Positions 47,392 through 57,180 are shown, counted from the stretch's first letter. The stretch is DNA of 64,000 nt from Duganella sp. SG902 (GCF_013376005.1 NZ_JABMJK010000019.1:1-64000); one strand, 5' to 3'. A program made the numbers and translations. The notes: generated by a model not told the origin, from the sequence alone.

Positions 47392-49620
47392 TTACGTCAC
47401 ATCGCGCAGGATTGCTTCGCTGTGGACGATGATTTTCACGGCGTCCGCCTGCAATAGACGGATGCGGCGCTGGACCAGCGGCCAGCCGGACCACGGTACC
47501 AGCGCGGCAGCGGCGGCGGCGGCTTCCTGCGCCGACAGCGTGGAGGCCGACATCAGCGCGTGCTCGCCCGCCTGCACAGCTGCCTCGCGCGCGCCTGCCT
47601 GGTGCGGGGCCAGCGCCAGCGTGAGCACCTCCACCACCTGCTGGTGGCTTTCCGACAGCATGGCGTTCAGCGGCCCGGTCGGCAGTTCCTTCACGTGGCG
47701 GCGCAGGATGGCGCGCAGGGCCGCCACGTGCGCCATCAGCAGGTAGTTCTGCACGATGAACTGATTGATGTCCTCCACCGCGCGTTGCTTGCTGGACGGC
47801 TCGTCGAGCATGCGCACCAGCGCGGAGCTCAGTCCCGCCAGCGCGTCCATCAGGCGTTTGCGCTCGATGCGGTAGGCGAAATCGTCCTTGCCCTTCCCTT
47901 GCAGCAGATCGAAGCTGGCCCGCATGTAGCGCAGGTTCACCTCCAGCACGCCGCGCACCAGGCGTGGCAGGCTTTGATACTCCCAGTTGGCCAGCACAAA
48001 GCTGAACGCCGTCGCCACCACCGCGCCAACGATGGTATCGACCAGCCTTTCCATGATGAGGTTCTGGTTGCCCGGCGCGATCAGGTACATCTGCAGCAGG
48101 ATCATCACGCTGACCGCCACCGCCGCGTAGCGGTAGCGCAGGTAGACAAAGGTCGGCATGGCCACAGTGGACAGCACCAGCGCGCCGAGGATGAAGGCCG
48201 GGTAGTTGAGGAACTTGAGGATCAGCGCCGTGATGACGCAGCCGATCACGGTGCCGACGATGCGGTCGCGCCGGCGCTGCTTGGTCATGCTGAAGGATGG
48301 CTTCAGGATGATCACGATGGTCAGCACGATCCAGTAGCTGTGCGCCGCATACGGCAGCCAGGCGCCGACCAGCAGGCCGACCGAAATCGCCATCGCCACG
48401 CGCAGCGAGAAGCGGAAGATCGGCGAATTCCAGCGCAGGTGCGAGAGGATCATGCGGAATTCGTACTTCTGCTGCGACAGGAACGGCCCCATGTCGGCGT
48501 CGGCCCAGAATGGCGTGGTGTCGTAGACCTTCTGGCTGGCCTGATGCAGCTCGCCGATCATCTTGATGATGGCGCGGATCTTGTTGCGCTGGGCGCGCAG
48601 CACGGCCAGCGCCTCCTGCTGCGGCTTGCCTTCGTTGATGCGTTGCTGGATGGCGGCCAGTTCGGCCTCGATCGCGTCCAGTTCCGGCCCGTATGAAATC
48701 TCGGGATAGGACGCCTTCTTGCGCGTGACGTCATACGCCACCGATTCGATATCGCGCGCCGCCTTGTAGGCCAGGTCGTGCAGCGTTTTCAGCACCGGCG
48801 AATCCGCCAGGTGCACGCGCAGCTGCGCGTAGTCGGTGTGGGTGGAGAGGATCAGCTCATACAGGTCCAGCATGCAAACGTGGACCTGCACCACGATGGC
48901 GTCCTTGGCGTTGTTGTGCGAGCGCAGGATCAGGTCGCGCGAGGCTTGCTGGCGGTCGGCCAGCAGGCTTTGATGGCGGATCAGCTTATTGAATTGTTCG
49001 GTGAGGTTGTAGCGCGTGTCGTAGAAGTCGGCCTTGATGTCGATGTAGGCCGCCAGCTCGAACAACGCCTCCGCCAGCACCTGCTGCTTGATGCGGTGGC
49101 GCAGTGTCCAAGAAATGCCCATCGCGTAGGCGAGGTAGGCCACCGCGCCCAGTGTGAACAAACCGGTGTGGATGAAGGATTCGCGCGCCGTCATCGAGTG
49201 CTCCATCGACATGGTCATGATGAACAGCGTGGCCAGTTGCAGCGGCATCGACTTGCGGCCGTAGACCACCATCATGCAGGCGCCAAAGCTGATCACCACC
49301 AGCATGGTCATGAGCAGCCAATGATAGGGCGCGCACAAACTGATGAGCAGCGTGACTGCGCCGCACAGCAGCACCGAGGCGCTCATCTCGTTGAATTTGT
49401 GGCGCAGGGGGCTGGGCATGTCCATCAGCGCGGTGCAGAGCGCGCCGATGCACACCGTCATGGCGACGGCCATGTCGGCGAATTGAAGGGTGAACAACGT
49501 GACGCCTACCAGTCCGGCGGCGAAACGCAAGCCAAGATAAAAGTAATGGCTATAGAAGAAGGTGCGCAGGTTGAGTGCGTAATGCATGGCTATGGCCTTG
49601 TGGGCAGCTTGCATGCGCAT
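47392..49620 (-). CDS. FUSC-family inner membrane protein (YccS/YhfK-like)
   Basis: 742 aa from ATG 49620; a longer frame from 49701 would overlap the upstream peptidase gene. Two blocks of about five to six helices are separated by a soluble helical region, the FUSC arrangement. The second block begins FRFSLRVAMAISVGLLVGAWLPYAAHSYWIVLTIVIILKPSFSMTKQRRRDRIVGTVIG, which is the diagnostic motif. Relatives include aromatic-acid efflux pumps (AaeB) and YccS. Exact role unknown. 47 nt follow the M14 peptidase stop. Confidence 0.88.
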   Translation of the reverse strand: MRMQAAHKAIAMHYALNLRTFFYSHYFYLGLRFAAGLVGVTLFTLQFADMAVAMTVCIGALCTALMDMPSPLRHKFNEMSASVLLCGAVTLLISLCAPYHWLLMTMLVVISFGACMMVVYGRKSMPLQLATLFIMTMSMEHSMTARESFIHTGLFTLGAVAYLAYAMGISWTLRHRIKQQVLAEALFELAAYIDIKADFYDTRYNLTEQFNKLIRHQSLLADRQQASRDLILRSHNNAKDAIVVQVHVCMLDLYELILSTHTDYAQLRVHLADSPVLKTLHDLAYKAARDIESVAYDVTRKKASYPEISYGPELDAIEAELAAIQQRINEGKPQQEALAVLRAQRNKIRAIIKMIGELHQASQKVYDTTPFWADADMGPFLSQQKYEFRMILSHLRWNSPIFRFSLRVAMAISVGLLVGAWLPYAAHSYWIVLTIVIILKPSFSMTKQRRRDRIVGTVIGCVITALILKFLNYPAFILGALVLSTVAMPTFVYLRYRYAAVAVSVMILLQMYLIAPGNQNLIMERLVDTIVGAVVATAFSFVLANWEYQSLPRLVRGVLEVNLRYMRASFDLLQGKGKDDFAYRIERKRLMDALAGLSSALVRMLDEPSSKQRAVEDINQFIVQNYLLMAHVAALRAILRRHVKELPTGPLNAMLSESHQQVVEVLTLALAPHQAGAREAAVQAGEHALMSASTLSAQEAAAAAAALVPWSGWPLVQRRIRLLQADAVKIIVHSEAILRDVT

Positions 49621-49667
49621 CTCAGGATCGCCAAGATGCGCATGTGGGTAACGCGAAGAACTGAATT

Positions 49668-51356
49668 TTAGAGGACGGACAGCACCGGGTAGCGGCGCCA
49701 TTCAGGTTCCGCGTGGCGTTTGCCGTTGGCGAAGATGAAGCCGAGCACCGCGTCCTGATTGGACAGCAGTGCCGGATTGGCGGCCTTCCATGCCTCGAAT
49801 TTGGCTTTCAGCTCAGGCTCGGTTTCCAACATTTCCAGCGCCAGGTCTTCGAACACGTAATCGGAGTAGTTCTCCTTTTTCTCCAGCACGCTGTTGAAGA
49901 AGCCCCAGCGGAAGAAGGAATCATGCCCTTGCGGCTCCAGCGTTTCGACGGCGTAGCGGGCGTTGGCCTGCTTGAGCGGAACGAAGTAGTCGCCGGGCTG
50001 CACGGTGAAGCTGCCGGTGCGCGCTTCCAGCCGCACCTCGTCGTGGTACATATGGCCTTCGTAGGCGGTCGGGCGCGAGGTCACGGAAACGATGTGGTAG
50101 TACTGCGCCTCCACCGTCGATGCCTCGTCGAAGCGGGCCATGTCGACGCCGTTCCACTGCAGGCGCTCGATGGCTTCGCGCCAGGCTTGCGGCACGATGT
50201 AGCCTTTCGGCGCGCGCACGGTGGCCGCCGGCACAAAGCTGTTGTAGTAGGCGATGTCCTTTTCCCACGGCTTGCTGCGGTCGTACGACAGGCGCTGGTA
50301 GTCGCCCAGCAGCGACGGGCTGCGCTTGGCCTCATAGCCCTTGAAGCGGAAGGTCGACGGATTATTCTCGTCCATCTTCCACGCCACGGTCCATTCGCTG
50401 GCGTTGGCGGCCTGCTCGCGGGCGGCGGCGCGCAGCTGCCTGATTTGTTCGCCGTGCGAGACGGTGAAGGCCATGGTCACGTCCAGCAAGGCGCGCATCG
50501 ATTCGTAGCGGTCCTTGAAGGGCTTGAGCATGTGCGTCTCCGGCATGAAGCCGATCACGTGGTGCAGGGCGGCGAAGCCGGTCGAGAAGCGCGGCACTTC
50601 GAGGAACTCGGCGATGCCGTCGTCCGGCGTGTCCTTGACCGGGTTGACGTACGGGCAGGTCGGCCAACCCTTCGCTTCCATCTCCTGGTAGATGTGCGGC
50701 AGCATGGTCTCGCGCAGGAAGGGGCCGAGGCCGTAGCCCAGCTTGTCCGCCTGCGTGTGGATCAGGGTCATGGTGTATGGATAGTCGGCGCCGTTGGAGG
50801 TGTGGGTGTCGACCATCACGTCCGGGTCCCAGCTGGTCAGCAACTGGTTGAAGAGACGAGCGTTGAGCGTGTCGCACTTGACGAAGTCGCGGTTCAGGTC
50901 GAGGTGGCGGCTGTTGCCGCGGAAGCCGAATTGCTCCGGGCCGTCCTGGTTCACGCGCGAGGTGTTGGCGCGGTTCAGGGCGCCGTCGACGTTGTACAGC
51001 GGGACGAACAGCAGCACGGTCTTGCCCAGCGCCGCCAGCTTGGCCGGATCGAAGCACAGGTCGCGCACGATGGCCATGCAGGCATCCACGCCTTCGGGTT
51101 CGCCGGGGTGGATGCCGTTGTTGTTGAATAAGACGGTGCGGCCCTCGGCCTTGATCTGGGCGCGGTCGTGCACGCCGTCGGCGCTGACCACGCCTGCGTG
51201 CACCGGGATGCCGCCGTCGGACACGCCGATTTGCTCAAATCGCAGCACCTGCGGGAAGCGCTGCGCCAGGGCTTCGTAGAAGGCGATGCATTCGCTCCAC
51301 GTGGTGGTCTGGTTTTGATTGCCTTTTTCATAAGGCGTCGGCATGTCTGGGTGCAT
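49668..51356 (-). CDS. M14-family zinc carboxypeptidase
   Basis: 562 aa, no clear signal peptide. Zinc ligands are H83 and E86 in GIHPGEPEG and H185 in VDTHTSNGADY; FVPLYNVDGALNRAN and GNSRHLDLNRDFVK are the substrate-binding arginine/asparagine region. The second half is a beta-rich extension (ending near RYPVLSVL) unlike classical carboxypeptidase A. Family is clear; whether it trims peptides, peptidoglycan or gamma-glutamyl tails is open. ATG 51344 is an alternative start. Confidence 0.88.
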   Translation of the reverse strand: MHPDMPTPYEKGNQNQTTTWSECIAFYEALAQRFPQVLRFEQIGVSDGGIPVHAGVVSADGVHDRAQIKAEGRTVLFNNNGIHPGEPEGVDACMAIVRDLCFDPAKLAALGKTVLLFVPLYNVDGALNRANTSRVNQDGPEQFGFRGNSRHLDLNRDFVKCDTLNARLFNQLLTSWDPDVMVDTHTSNGADYPYTMTLIHTQADKLGYGLGPFLRETMLPHIYQEMEAKGWPTCPYVNPVKDTPDDGIAEFLEVPRFSTGFAALHHVIGFMPETHMLKPFKDRYESMRALLDVTMAFTVSHGEQIRQLRAAAREQAANASEWTVAWKMDENNPSTFRFKGYEAKRSPSLLGDYQRLSYDRSKPWEKDIAYYNSFVPAATVRAPKGYIVPQAWREAIERLQWNGVDMARFDEASTVEAQYYHIVSVTSRPTAYEGHMYHDEVRLEARTGSFTVQPGDYFVPLKQANARYAVETLEPQGHDSFFRWGFFNSVLEKKENYSDYVFEDLALEMLETEPELKAKFEAWKAANPALLSNQDAVLGFIFANGKRHAEPEWRRYPVLSVL

Positions 51357-51542
51357 GGTCGTCTGGATCTCAGAGGGTGTGTGTTGGGGGTGGGCGGGCC
51401 GGGTAAGCCCGCTGTCGAGGGCGAGATTGTATCATCGTGCCCGTTTTTTGAGCGCCGACGGCGGGATCGTTGCGTTGCTTCAAAGAAAATTCGAGCGGTC
51501 GATGCTTTACTGGCTGGATGTGGAATCAGCCGGGAGAACAGC

Positions 51543-52271
51543 ATGGGACAGGGCTTGCGGACGGTGGCCGTGGTGGCGGCTTTGGCGTTGGTGTGCAGCT
51601 GGGGCGTGGCGCAGATCGGGCCGCGCTATGTGATCGAGCTGCGCGGCAAGGATGGCGCCACGGTCGGCATGGCGCAGGGCCGCGTGCAACTGGTGGCGCG
51701 CGGCGTGGTGCTGATCCGTTTCCAGGGACTGCGCCTGCTGGCGGTGGACGCCGACAGCGAGGCCTACAGCCAGGAGGCGGCGCGCGACTGGCCGGCGGCC
51801 GACCTGCTGCTGCTGGTGCCGGCCGGCGCCGGCCATTACGACGGTTTGGCGCCGCTGCGCACGCTGCGCGCGGACATGCCGGTGATCGTGGCGCTGGCGG
51901 CCGGCGAGGGTGTGCCGGCGGCGCCGGCCGGCGGGCCGCAGCTGTATCCGATGCAGGTATGGAACACGCTGGATCTGCGCAAGAAGAACACGCGTCTGCG
52001 GGTGACGGCGATGGCGGGCGCGCCGGGCACGCGCGGCGTGGCTGGCTTCATGCTGGAGGTCGGCAACAGTCGTTCCTCGTACCGGCTGTATGTGAGCGGC
52101 GCGCGCGACGAGGCGCCGGCGCTGGCGCAGCGCCTGCCCGGCGCCGATCTCGCGTTGCTGCCGGCGCGTGAGGCGCCGCTGCTGCTGGCGCTCAACCGTG
52201 GTGCGCCGGCCGGGGGCGCGCCGGCCGCGCTGACCACGGCCGGCTATGCCTTCACCGCGATCAGGCGCTGA
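51543..52271 (+). CDS. Exported protein resembling a degenerate metallo-beta-lactamase fold
   Basis: 242 aa from ATG 51543 (GGGAG 7 nt upstream). One N-terminal hydrophobic segment, probably an anchor or signal. The region VLIRFQGLRLLAVDADSEAY then WPAADLLLLVPAGAGHYDGLAPLR tracks the UlaG-like MBL pattern, where D-L-V-L-V-T-H-x-H-x-D-H-x-G is expected. Only the last histidine of that motif remains, so it is unlikely to be a zinc hydrolase. Very high GC. I infer the fold from pattern only. Confidence 0.5.
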   Translation: MGQGLRTVAVVAALALVCSWGVAQIGPRYVIELRGKDGATVGMAQGRVQLVARGVVLIRFQGLRLLAVDADSEAYSQEAARDWPAADLLLLVPAGAGHYDGLAPLRTLRADMPVIVALAAGEGVPAAPAGGPQLYPMQVWNTLDLRKKNTRLRVTAMAGAPGTRGVAGFMLEVGNSRSSYRLYVSGARDEAPALAQRLPGADLALLPAREAPLLLALNRGAPAGGAPAALTTAGYAFTAIRR

Positions 52272-52838
52272 TTACTTCTTGCCGGTGGTCTCGACCCACT
52301 GGGCGTAGGCATCGATGAATTTCTTCAGGAACTGTTTTGTGCTGTCGTTGTTGAGCTTGCCGTCCGGGCCGAGCAGGTTGGCGGCGCCGCCGATGTAGGC
52401 TTCGGGCTGCTGCAACAGCGGCATGTCGAGGAACACCATCGACTGGCGCAGATGGTGGTTGGCGCCAAAGCCGCCGGTGGCGCCGGGCGAGACGCTGACG
52501 ATGGCGGCCGGCTTGCCGCTCCACACGCTGGCGCCGTACGGGCGCGAGCCGACGTCCAGCGCGTTCTTCAGCGCGGCCGGGGTCGAGCGGTTGTACTCGG
52601 GCGTGAAGAACAGCACGCCATCGACCTCCTTGATGCGTTGGCGGAAATGCGTCCACGCCTGTGGCGCCACCGCGCCATTCTCTTCCAGGTCCTGGTTGTA
52701 CATCGCCAGTTCGCCGATCTCGACGATTTCAAACGCCAGCGACGGCGGCGCCAGCGCGATCACCTCGTGGGCGAATTTCCGGTTCAGCGAATCCTTGCGC
52801 AGGCTGCCGATCACAACAGCGATTTTCTTCGCGGGCAT
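52272..52838 (-). CDS. NADPH-dependent FMN reductase (ChrR/azoreductase-like)
   Basis: 188 aa flavodoxin-like enzyme. The FMN phosphate loop is IGSLRKDSLNRK at the N-terminus; FFTPEYNRSTPAALKNALD and SVSPGATGGFGA are the other flavin contacts typical of the ChrR/YieF group. It reduces quinones, azo compounds or chromate with NAD(P)H. Convergent with the MBL-like gene: its stop immediately follows that gene's end. Confidence 0.93.
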   Translation of the reverse strand: MPAKKIAVVIGSLRKDSLNRKFAHEVIALAPPSLAFEIVEIGELAMYNQDLEENGAVAPQAWTHFRQRIKEVDGVLFFTPEYNRSTPAALKNALDVGSRPYGASVWSGKPAAIVSVSPGATGGFGANHHLRQSMVFLDMPLLQQPEAYIGGAANLLGPDGKLNNDSTKQFLKKFIDAYAQWVETTGKK

Positions 52839-52897
52839 GACATCTCCTTACGGTAAGTGGACGGAAGCCATACTGTAACCGATCCGGAAAAAATGGC

Positions 52898-53362
52898 TCA
52901 CACGGGCTTGGCGACCATCAGGTAGAACACCGCGAGCAGGGCGAAGAAGGCGGGCGCGCCGAGGATCACCCAGCCGGTGAAGCAGCGCCAGAAGGCGCGC
53001 GGCAGTTCGCCGCCAGTGGCCGCCGCCACGGCCGACAGGTCGCGCAGGCGGATCTGCAGCCATACCACCGGCAGCCAGCAGCACAGCGCGATCAGGTACA
53101 GCGCCAGCGACCACATGATCCAGCGGCTGTGCAGCGGGTAGCCGGCCAGATGGATCAGGTAGAACCCGGTGGCCGGCTGCACGATCATGGTGACGCCGGT
53201 AAATAGCCAGTCGGCAATCACGACAATGCGCGTGACGGCGGCGATCACCACCACGTTGCGGCTGATGACGGCGAACAGCAGATACCACGCCGTGCCGATG
53301 CCGGTGCCGAACAGCAGCGTCGAGGACAGGATGTGCAGCCACTTGTAGACAAAGTATTCCAT
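52898..53362 (-). CDS. DUF2269 integral membrane protein
   Basis: 154 aa from ATG 53362 (a longer open frame upstream is non-family). Four hydrophobic helices; the opening YFVYKWLHILSSTLLFGTGIGTAWYLL and the IADWLFTGVTMIVQPATGFYL block are typical of DUF2269. Conserved histidine and tryptophan positions suggest a cofactor, but none is proven. Divergent from the 158-aa gene. Confidence 0.85.
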   Translation of the reverse strand: MEYFVYKWLHILSSTLLFGTGIGTAWYLLFAVISRNVVVIAAVTRIVVIADWLFTGVTMIVQPATGFYLIHLAGYPLHSRWIMWSLALYLIALCCWLPVVWLQIRLRDLSAVAAATGGELPRAFWRCFTGWVILGAPAFFALLAVFYLMVAKPV

Positions 53363-53440
53363 TGCTTTTCTGCGTCGCGCCGTCCGTATGGGTTTTTCTG
53401 TATCTTGAACTGCGACCATACACGAATCAGGAGAAGCCGC

Positions 53441-53917
53441 ATGGACGATTGGAAAGCCGCAATAGGCAAGGGCATGGTGCCGGGCGCGCTGGCCAGCGTG
53501 GCGTCGGCGGCCGTGTTGGCGCTGTGCTCGAGAAAGGAAAGCGGCCATGTGTTCGCGGGCACCAATGCCATCAGTCACTGGCTGTGGGGCGACAAGGCCT
53601 TGCGCAAGAATGCGCCGACCTGGAAATACACGCTGGTCGGCTATGGCATCCACCACGCCAGCTCGTTGATGTGGGCGAGCTTGTTTGAACAGGCGGCGGC
53701 CACCGTGCTGGCTCGCAAATCCGTCGGGACCACGCTGACGGCGTCCGCCGCCGCGACGGCGGTGGCTTGCTTCGTCGACTACCAGTTGACGCCGAGGCGC
53801 TTGCGGCCCGGCTTTGAGGAACGCGTCTCGCGCGGTTCGCTGGCGCTGGTGTACACCGCGTTCGGCCTGGGCCTGGCGGCTGGCGCGCTGATCAATCACC
53901 GCAAGGACCGCGCGTGA
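53441..53917 (+). CDS. Small membrane protein of unknown function
   Basis: 158 aa from ATG 53441 (AGGAGA 7 nt upstream). Three or four moderately hydrophobic stretches (GALASVASAAVLALCS; SSLMWASLFEQAAATVL; LALVYTAFGLGLAAGALI) and conserved-looking NAISHWLWGDKA and GYGIHHASSLMW. Its stop overlaps the patatin GTG start (GTGA), so the two are translationally coupled. I do not recognise the family. Confidence 0.65.
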   Translation: MDDWKAAIGKGMVPGALASVASAAVLALCSRKESGHVFAGTNAISHWLWGDKALRKNAPTWKYTLVGYGIHHASSLMWASLFEQAAATVLARKSVGTTLTASAAATAVACFVDYQLTPRRLRPGFEERVSRGSLALVYTAFGLGLAAGALINHRKDRA

Positions 53918-54894
53918 CCGGCGCGCGCGGGCGGGTGTGTGTGGGCTTGCAGGGCGCCGGCACCTACGGCGCCTATACCTGGGGCGTGCTGGACCGTTTG
54001 CTGGACGAGGAGGATTTGCTGTTCGACAGCATCAGTGGCTGCAGCTCGGGCGCCATCAACGCGGTGGTGCTGGCCGATGGCTACGCGCGTGGTGGCGGCC
54101 GGCGCGGGGCGCAGCAGGCGCTGCGCCGCTTCTGGACCGCGCTGGGACAGGCGATGCTGATGAGTCCATTGCAGCGCACGCCGCTCGACCATCTGGCCGG
54201 CGGCTGGACGATGGAATTCTCGCCTGCCTACCAGATGCTGGAAATGGCCGGCGCGGCCGTGGGGCCGGTGCCGGACATGCCGTTCTCGCAGAATCCGCTG
54301 CACAACCTGTTGGCGGTGCTGGTGGATTTCGAGCGCGTGCGCGCGTGTGAAGAACTGGAACTGTTCATCGGCGCCACCAACGTGCGCAGCGGCGCCGGCC
54401 GCATCTTTACGCGCGACGAGATGGACGCGCAAAAAGTTATGGCATCGGCCTGCCTGCCGACCGTGTTCGCCGGTGTGCGGATCGATGGCGAGGCCTACTG
54501 GGACGGCAGCTACGTGGCCAATCCGCCGCTGGCGCCGTTCCTGCTGCGCGACGACGCTGACGTGATCATCGTGCGCAACAACCCGATCGCGCGCCAGCAC
54601 GCGCCGCGCAACATGGCCGACATCGCCAACCGCTCCAACGAAATCGCCTTCAACATCAGCTTCCTGCGCGAGGTCGCGGCCTTGCCGCAGGGACAGCCGC
54701 GCCTGCACATGATCAGCGGCATCGAGCTGCTTGGCGGCTATGGTATCTCCAGCAAGCTCAATGCCGAGCCGCGGTTCCTGCGGCACTTGCACGACGAGGG
54801 GCATGCGGCGGCCACGCGCTGGCTGGCGCGGCACGCCGGGCAGATTGGGCTGGCCTCGACGCTGGAAATCCTGCAGGACTACAGCGTGGCGTAA
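53914..54894 (+). CDS. Patatin-like phospholipase
   Basis: 326 aa. The oxyanion loop is LQGAGTYGAYTWGVL, the nucleophile elbow SGCSSGAIN places serine at 44, and the dyad aspartate is in YWDGSYVANPPLAP (DGS instead of DGG). It hydrolyses acyl esters of lipids in the cytosol. GTG 53914 overlaps the preceding stop; an alternative start is not evident. The DGS variant is common in this branch. Confidence 0.9.
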   Translation: MTGARGRVCVGLQGAGTYGAYTWGVLDRLLDEEDLLFDSISGCSSGAINAVVLADGYARGGGRRGAQQALRRFWTALGQAMLMSPLQRTPLDHLAGGWTMEFSPAYQMLEMAGAAVGPVPDMPFSQNPLHNLLAVLVDFERVRACEELELFIGATNVRSGAGRIFTRDEMDAQKVMASACLPTVFAGVRIDGEAYWDGSYVANPPLAPFLLRDDADVIIVRNNPIARQHAPRNMADIANRSNEIAFNISFLREVAALPQGQPRLHMISGIELLGGYGISSKLNAEPRFLRHLHDEGHAAATRWLARHAGQIGLASTLEILQDYSVA

Positions 54895-54925
54895 AAAAAC
54901 CACGCCGCATTGCCGGGGCGTGGTT
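54893..54925 (-). terminator. Rho-independent terminator of the S46 peptidase gene
   Basis: A nine-bp stem AACCACGCC/GGCGTGGTT (54898-54906 with 54917-54925) with A-run 54893-54899, giving U on the minus strand. It may also act on the convergent patatin transcript. Confidence 0.8.
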
Positions 54926-54946
54926 CCTGGTTGTCGCGGGAAACGC

Positions 54947-57100
54947 TTACTCGGCGTTCATTTCCTTCAGCAGATTGTCGGCGTGGTCGACGTGCTTCAT
55001 GTTCCACAGGATGTAGCGCAGGTCGACCTGGATGTCGCGCGTCATGGCCTTGTTGAAGTCCCAGTCCGAGATGATGGAATCGAGCGTGCCGTCAAACGCC
55101 AGGCCGATCCATTCGCCCTTGCTGTTCAGCGCGGCCGAGCCGGAGTTGCCGCCGGTGATGTCCAGCGTGGCCAGATAGGCCACCGGCACCGACTTCAGCA
55201 CCGGATCGACGTACTTGCCGAAGTCCTTGTCCTTGATGGCTTTCAGCTGCGCCGCCGGGGCGTTGAACTCGCCCTGGCCGGTGGCCTTGGCGGCCACCCC
55301 CTGCACGGTGGTGAAGGCCTTCCAGGTGGTGCCGTCCGCGCCCGGGGCGCGGCCGGCGATCTTGCCGAAGGTCACGCGCAGGGTGCTGTTGGCGTCCGGA
55401 TAAACCGCCTGGCCCTTGCTGTGCATGTAGGCGATCTTGGCCTTCATGTAGTTGGCGTAGGCTTGCTGCAGCTTGCCGCCGAGCTCCTCCTCTTCGGCCT
55501 CGGCCTTCAGGTCCGGCTCGTACAGCGCCACGGCCGCCTTGATGAAGCTGTCGTTGCTGGCCTTGAACTCCTCCGGCTTGCGCTCCAGCCACGCCTTGCG
55601 CTCGTTGGTGTCGTTCAGCTTGGTGCCGGCGTACAACTGGTCCAGCGCGGCCTGCAGCTGCTCCTTGCTCATGCCGTCCTTGATGCCGACCACGGCGTCG
55701 AACGCGGCGTTGCGCTGGGACGCCGGCTGGGCGGCGTACTTGACGAGGCTGTTCATGATCAGCGCCTTGTCGACCTTCTCGTCGTAATTGCGCACCAGCG
55801 CGTCGACGGCCGACTTGATGCGTGGCACGTCGCGTTGCTGGAAGCCCGATTTGCGCTCGGCGTCCGGCTTGGTGTTCTCGTTGGCCAGGCGGTACAGGGT
55901 GCGCGCCGTGTTCAGCAGGCGTGGCTTGGACGAGCTGAAGTAATAGTCACGCTTGTACTCGGCGTCGCGCTGGGCGATCAACTGTTCCACCAGCGCGATG
56001 TCGCCGGCGTACTCGGCCTTGCGCTTGGCGTCGGCGTTGATCCACTGCTTGAGCGCCTCGTGCTCGGCGGTCTTACGCTTGAGCATGTCGCTGCCGGCGT
56101 AGGAGTCCAGCATGCCCTGGCGGTTCTTGTAGTAGTTGTTGATATTGGCCACCTGCGACGCGTACTTCAGCGCGGTGTCCTTGTTGTCCTTGGTGGCGTC
56201 GGCGATGATGGCCAGGTTCTCGGCCGAGGACTTCACGAAGGCCGGATAGTTCCAGTCGAAGGTGAACGCCACTTCCGACGGCAAGCGGTGGCGGTTGGTG
56301 CGGCCGGGATAGCCCAGCACCATGATGAAGTCGCCCTCCTTCACGCCTTCCTTGGCCAGCTTCAGGTAGTGCTGCGGCAGGTAGGGCACGTTGTCCTTGC
56401 TATAGTCGGCGGCCTTGCCGTCCTTGCTGACGTAGGCGCGGTAGAAGCCGTAGTCGCCGGTGTGGCGCGGCCACATCCAGTTATCGGTGTCGCCGCCGAA
56501 CTTGCCCACGCCCTCGGGCGGCGCGTGCACCAGGCGCACGTCGCGGATTTCCAGCTGCTTGATCAGGTAGTACTCCAGGCCGCCGTAGTAGGACGACACC
56601 GTGCAGCGGTGGCCGGGATCCTTCTCGCACTCGGTCTGCAGGGTTTTCTGGTTGTTCTCGATGGCGTCGCTGCGCTGCTTGCCGCTCAGCTTGGCGACGG
56701 CCGGGGTGATGATCTGCTTGCTGACATCGGTCACCGCCTTGGTCACGTAGACGCGGGTGCCGGGCGCGGCGGGCAACGCCTCGCCCAGGTTGCGGGCCAG
56801 GAAACCGTTGGCCAGCAGGTCGCGTTGCGGCGTGGAATTGTGCGCCACGCTGCCGTAGACGCAGTGGTGGTTGGTGGCGACCAGGCCCTGGGGCGACACG
56901 AAGGAGGCCGAGCAGCCGCCGAGGCTGACGATGGCGCCCATGGGGAACTCGGTCAGCTTGGTCAGGTTGGCGGGATCGAGTTTCAGGCCGGCTGCCTTCA
57001 GTTGCTTGGCTACTTGTGGCAGCTGCTGCGGCATCCACATGCCTTCGTCGGCGTGGGCTGCGGTGCTCAGGATGGCGAGCACGAGGAGGGATTTTTTCAT
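54947..57100 (-). CDS. S46-family dipeptidyl-peptidase
   Basis: 717 aa, exported: signal peptide MKKSLLVLAILSTAAHA. Chymotrypsin-like triad: histidine in LVATNHHCVYG, aspartate in DNWMWPRHTGDYGFYRAY, serine in TGGNSGSAALNSKGEWIGLAFDG. The long helical insert between them is the S46 exopeptidase cap. It releases dipeptides from the N-terminus (DPP7/DPP11-like) in the periplasm or on the surface. Together with the M14 enzyme it points to peptide use. Stands alone after the 90-bp palindrome. Confidence 0.95.
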   Translation of the reverse strand: MKKSLLVLAILSTAAHADEGMWMPQQLPQVAKQLKAAGLKLDPANLTKLTEFPMGAIVSLGGCSASFVSPQGLVATNHHCVYGSVAHNSTPQRDLLANGFLARNLGEALPAAPGTRVYVTKAVTDVSKQIITPAVAKLSGKQRSDAIENNQKTLQTECEKDPGHRCTVSSYYGGLEYYLIKQLEIRDVRLVHAPPEGVGKFGGDTDNWMWPRHTGDYGFYRAYVSKDGKAADYSKDNVPYLPQHYLKLAKEGVKEGDFIMVLGYPGRTNRHRLPSEVAFTFDWNYPAFVKSSAENLAIIADATKDNKDTALKYASQVANINNYYKNRQGMLDSYAGSDMLKRKTAEHEALKQWINADAKRKAEYAGDIALVEQLIAQRDAEYKRDYYFSSSKPRLLNTARTLYRLANENTKPDAERKSGFQQRDVPRIKSAVDALVRNYDEKVDKALIMNSLVKYAAQPASQRNAAFDAVVGIKDGMSKEQLQAALDQLYAGTKLNDTNERKAWLERKPEEFKASNDSFIKAAVALYEPDLKAEAEEEELGGKLQQAYANYMKAKIAYMHSKGQAVYPDANSTLRVTFGKIAGRAPGADGTTWKAFTTVQGVAAKATGQGEFNAPAAQLKAIKDKDFGKYVDPVLKSVPVAYLATLDITGGNSGSAALNSKGEWIGLAFDGTLDSIISDWDFNKAMTRDIQVDLRYILWNMKHVDHADNLLKEMNAE

Positions 57101-57180
57101 TTGTCTTCCTGATAAATTGTGGCGAACAAAGTATCGTCAGACCTTCCGTTCACGTCAACCAGAATTTTCAGGAAAATAAC

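Noticed and set aside
54731-57112. A 793-codon plus-strand frame opposite the S46 peptidase gene
   Set aside because: Antisense shadow; composition is Val/Gly/His/Arg-biased with no domain, while the minus strand has a full catalytic triad.
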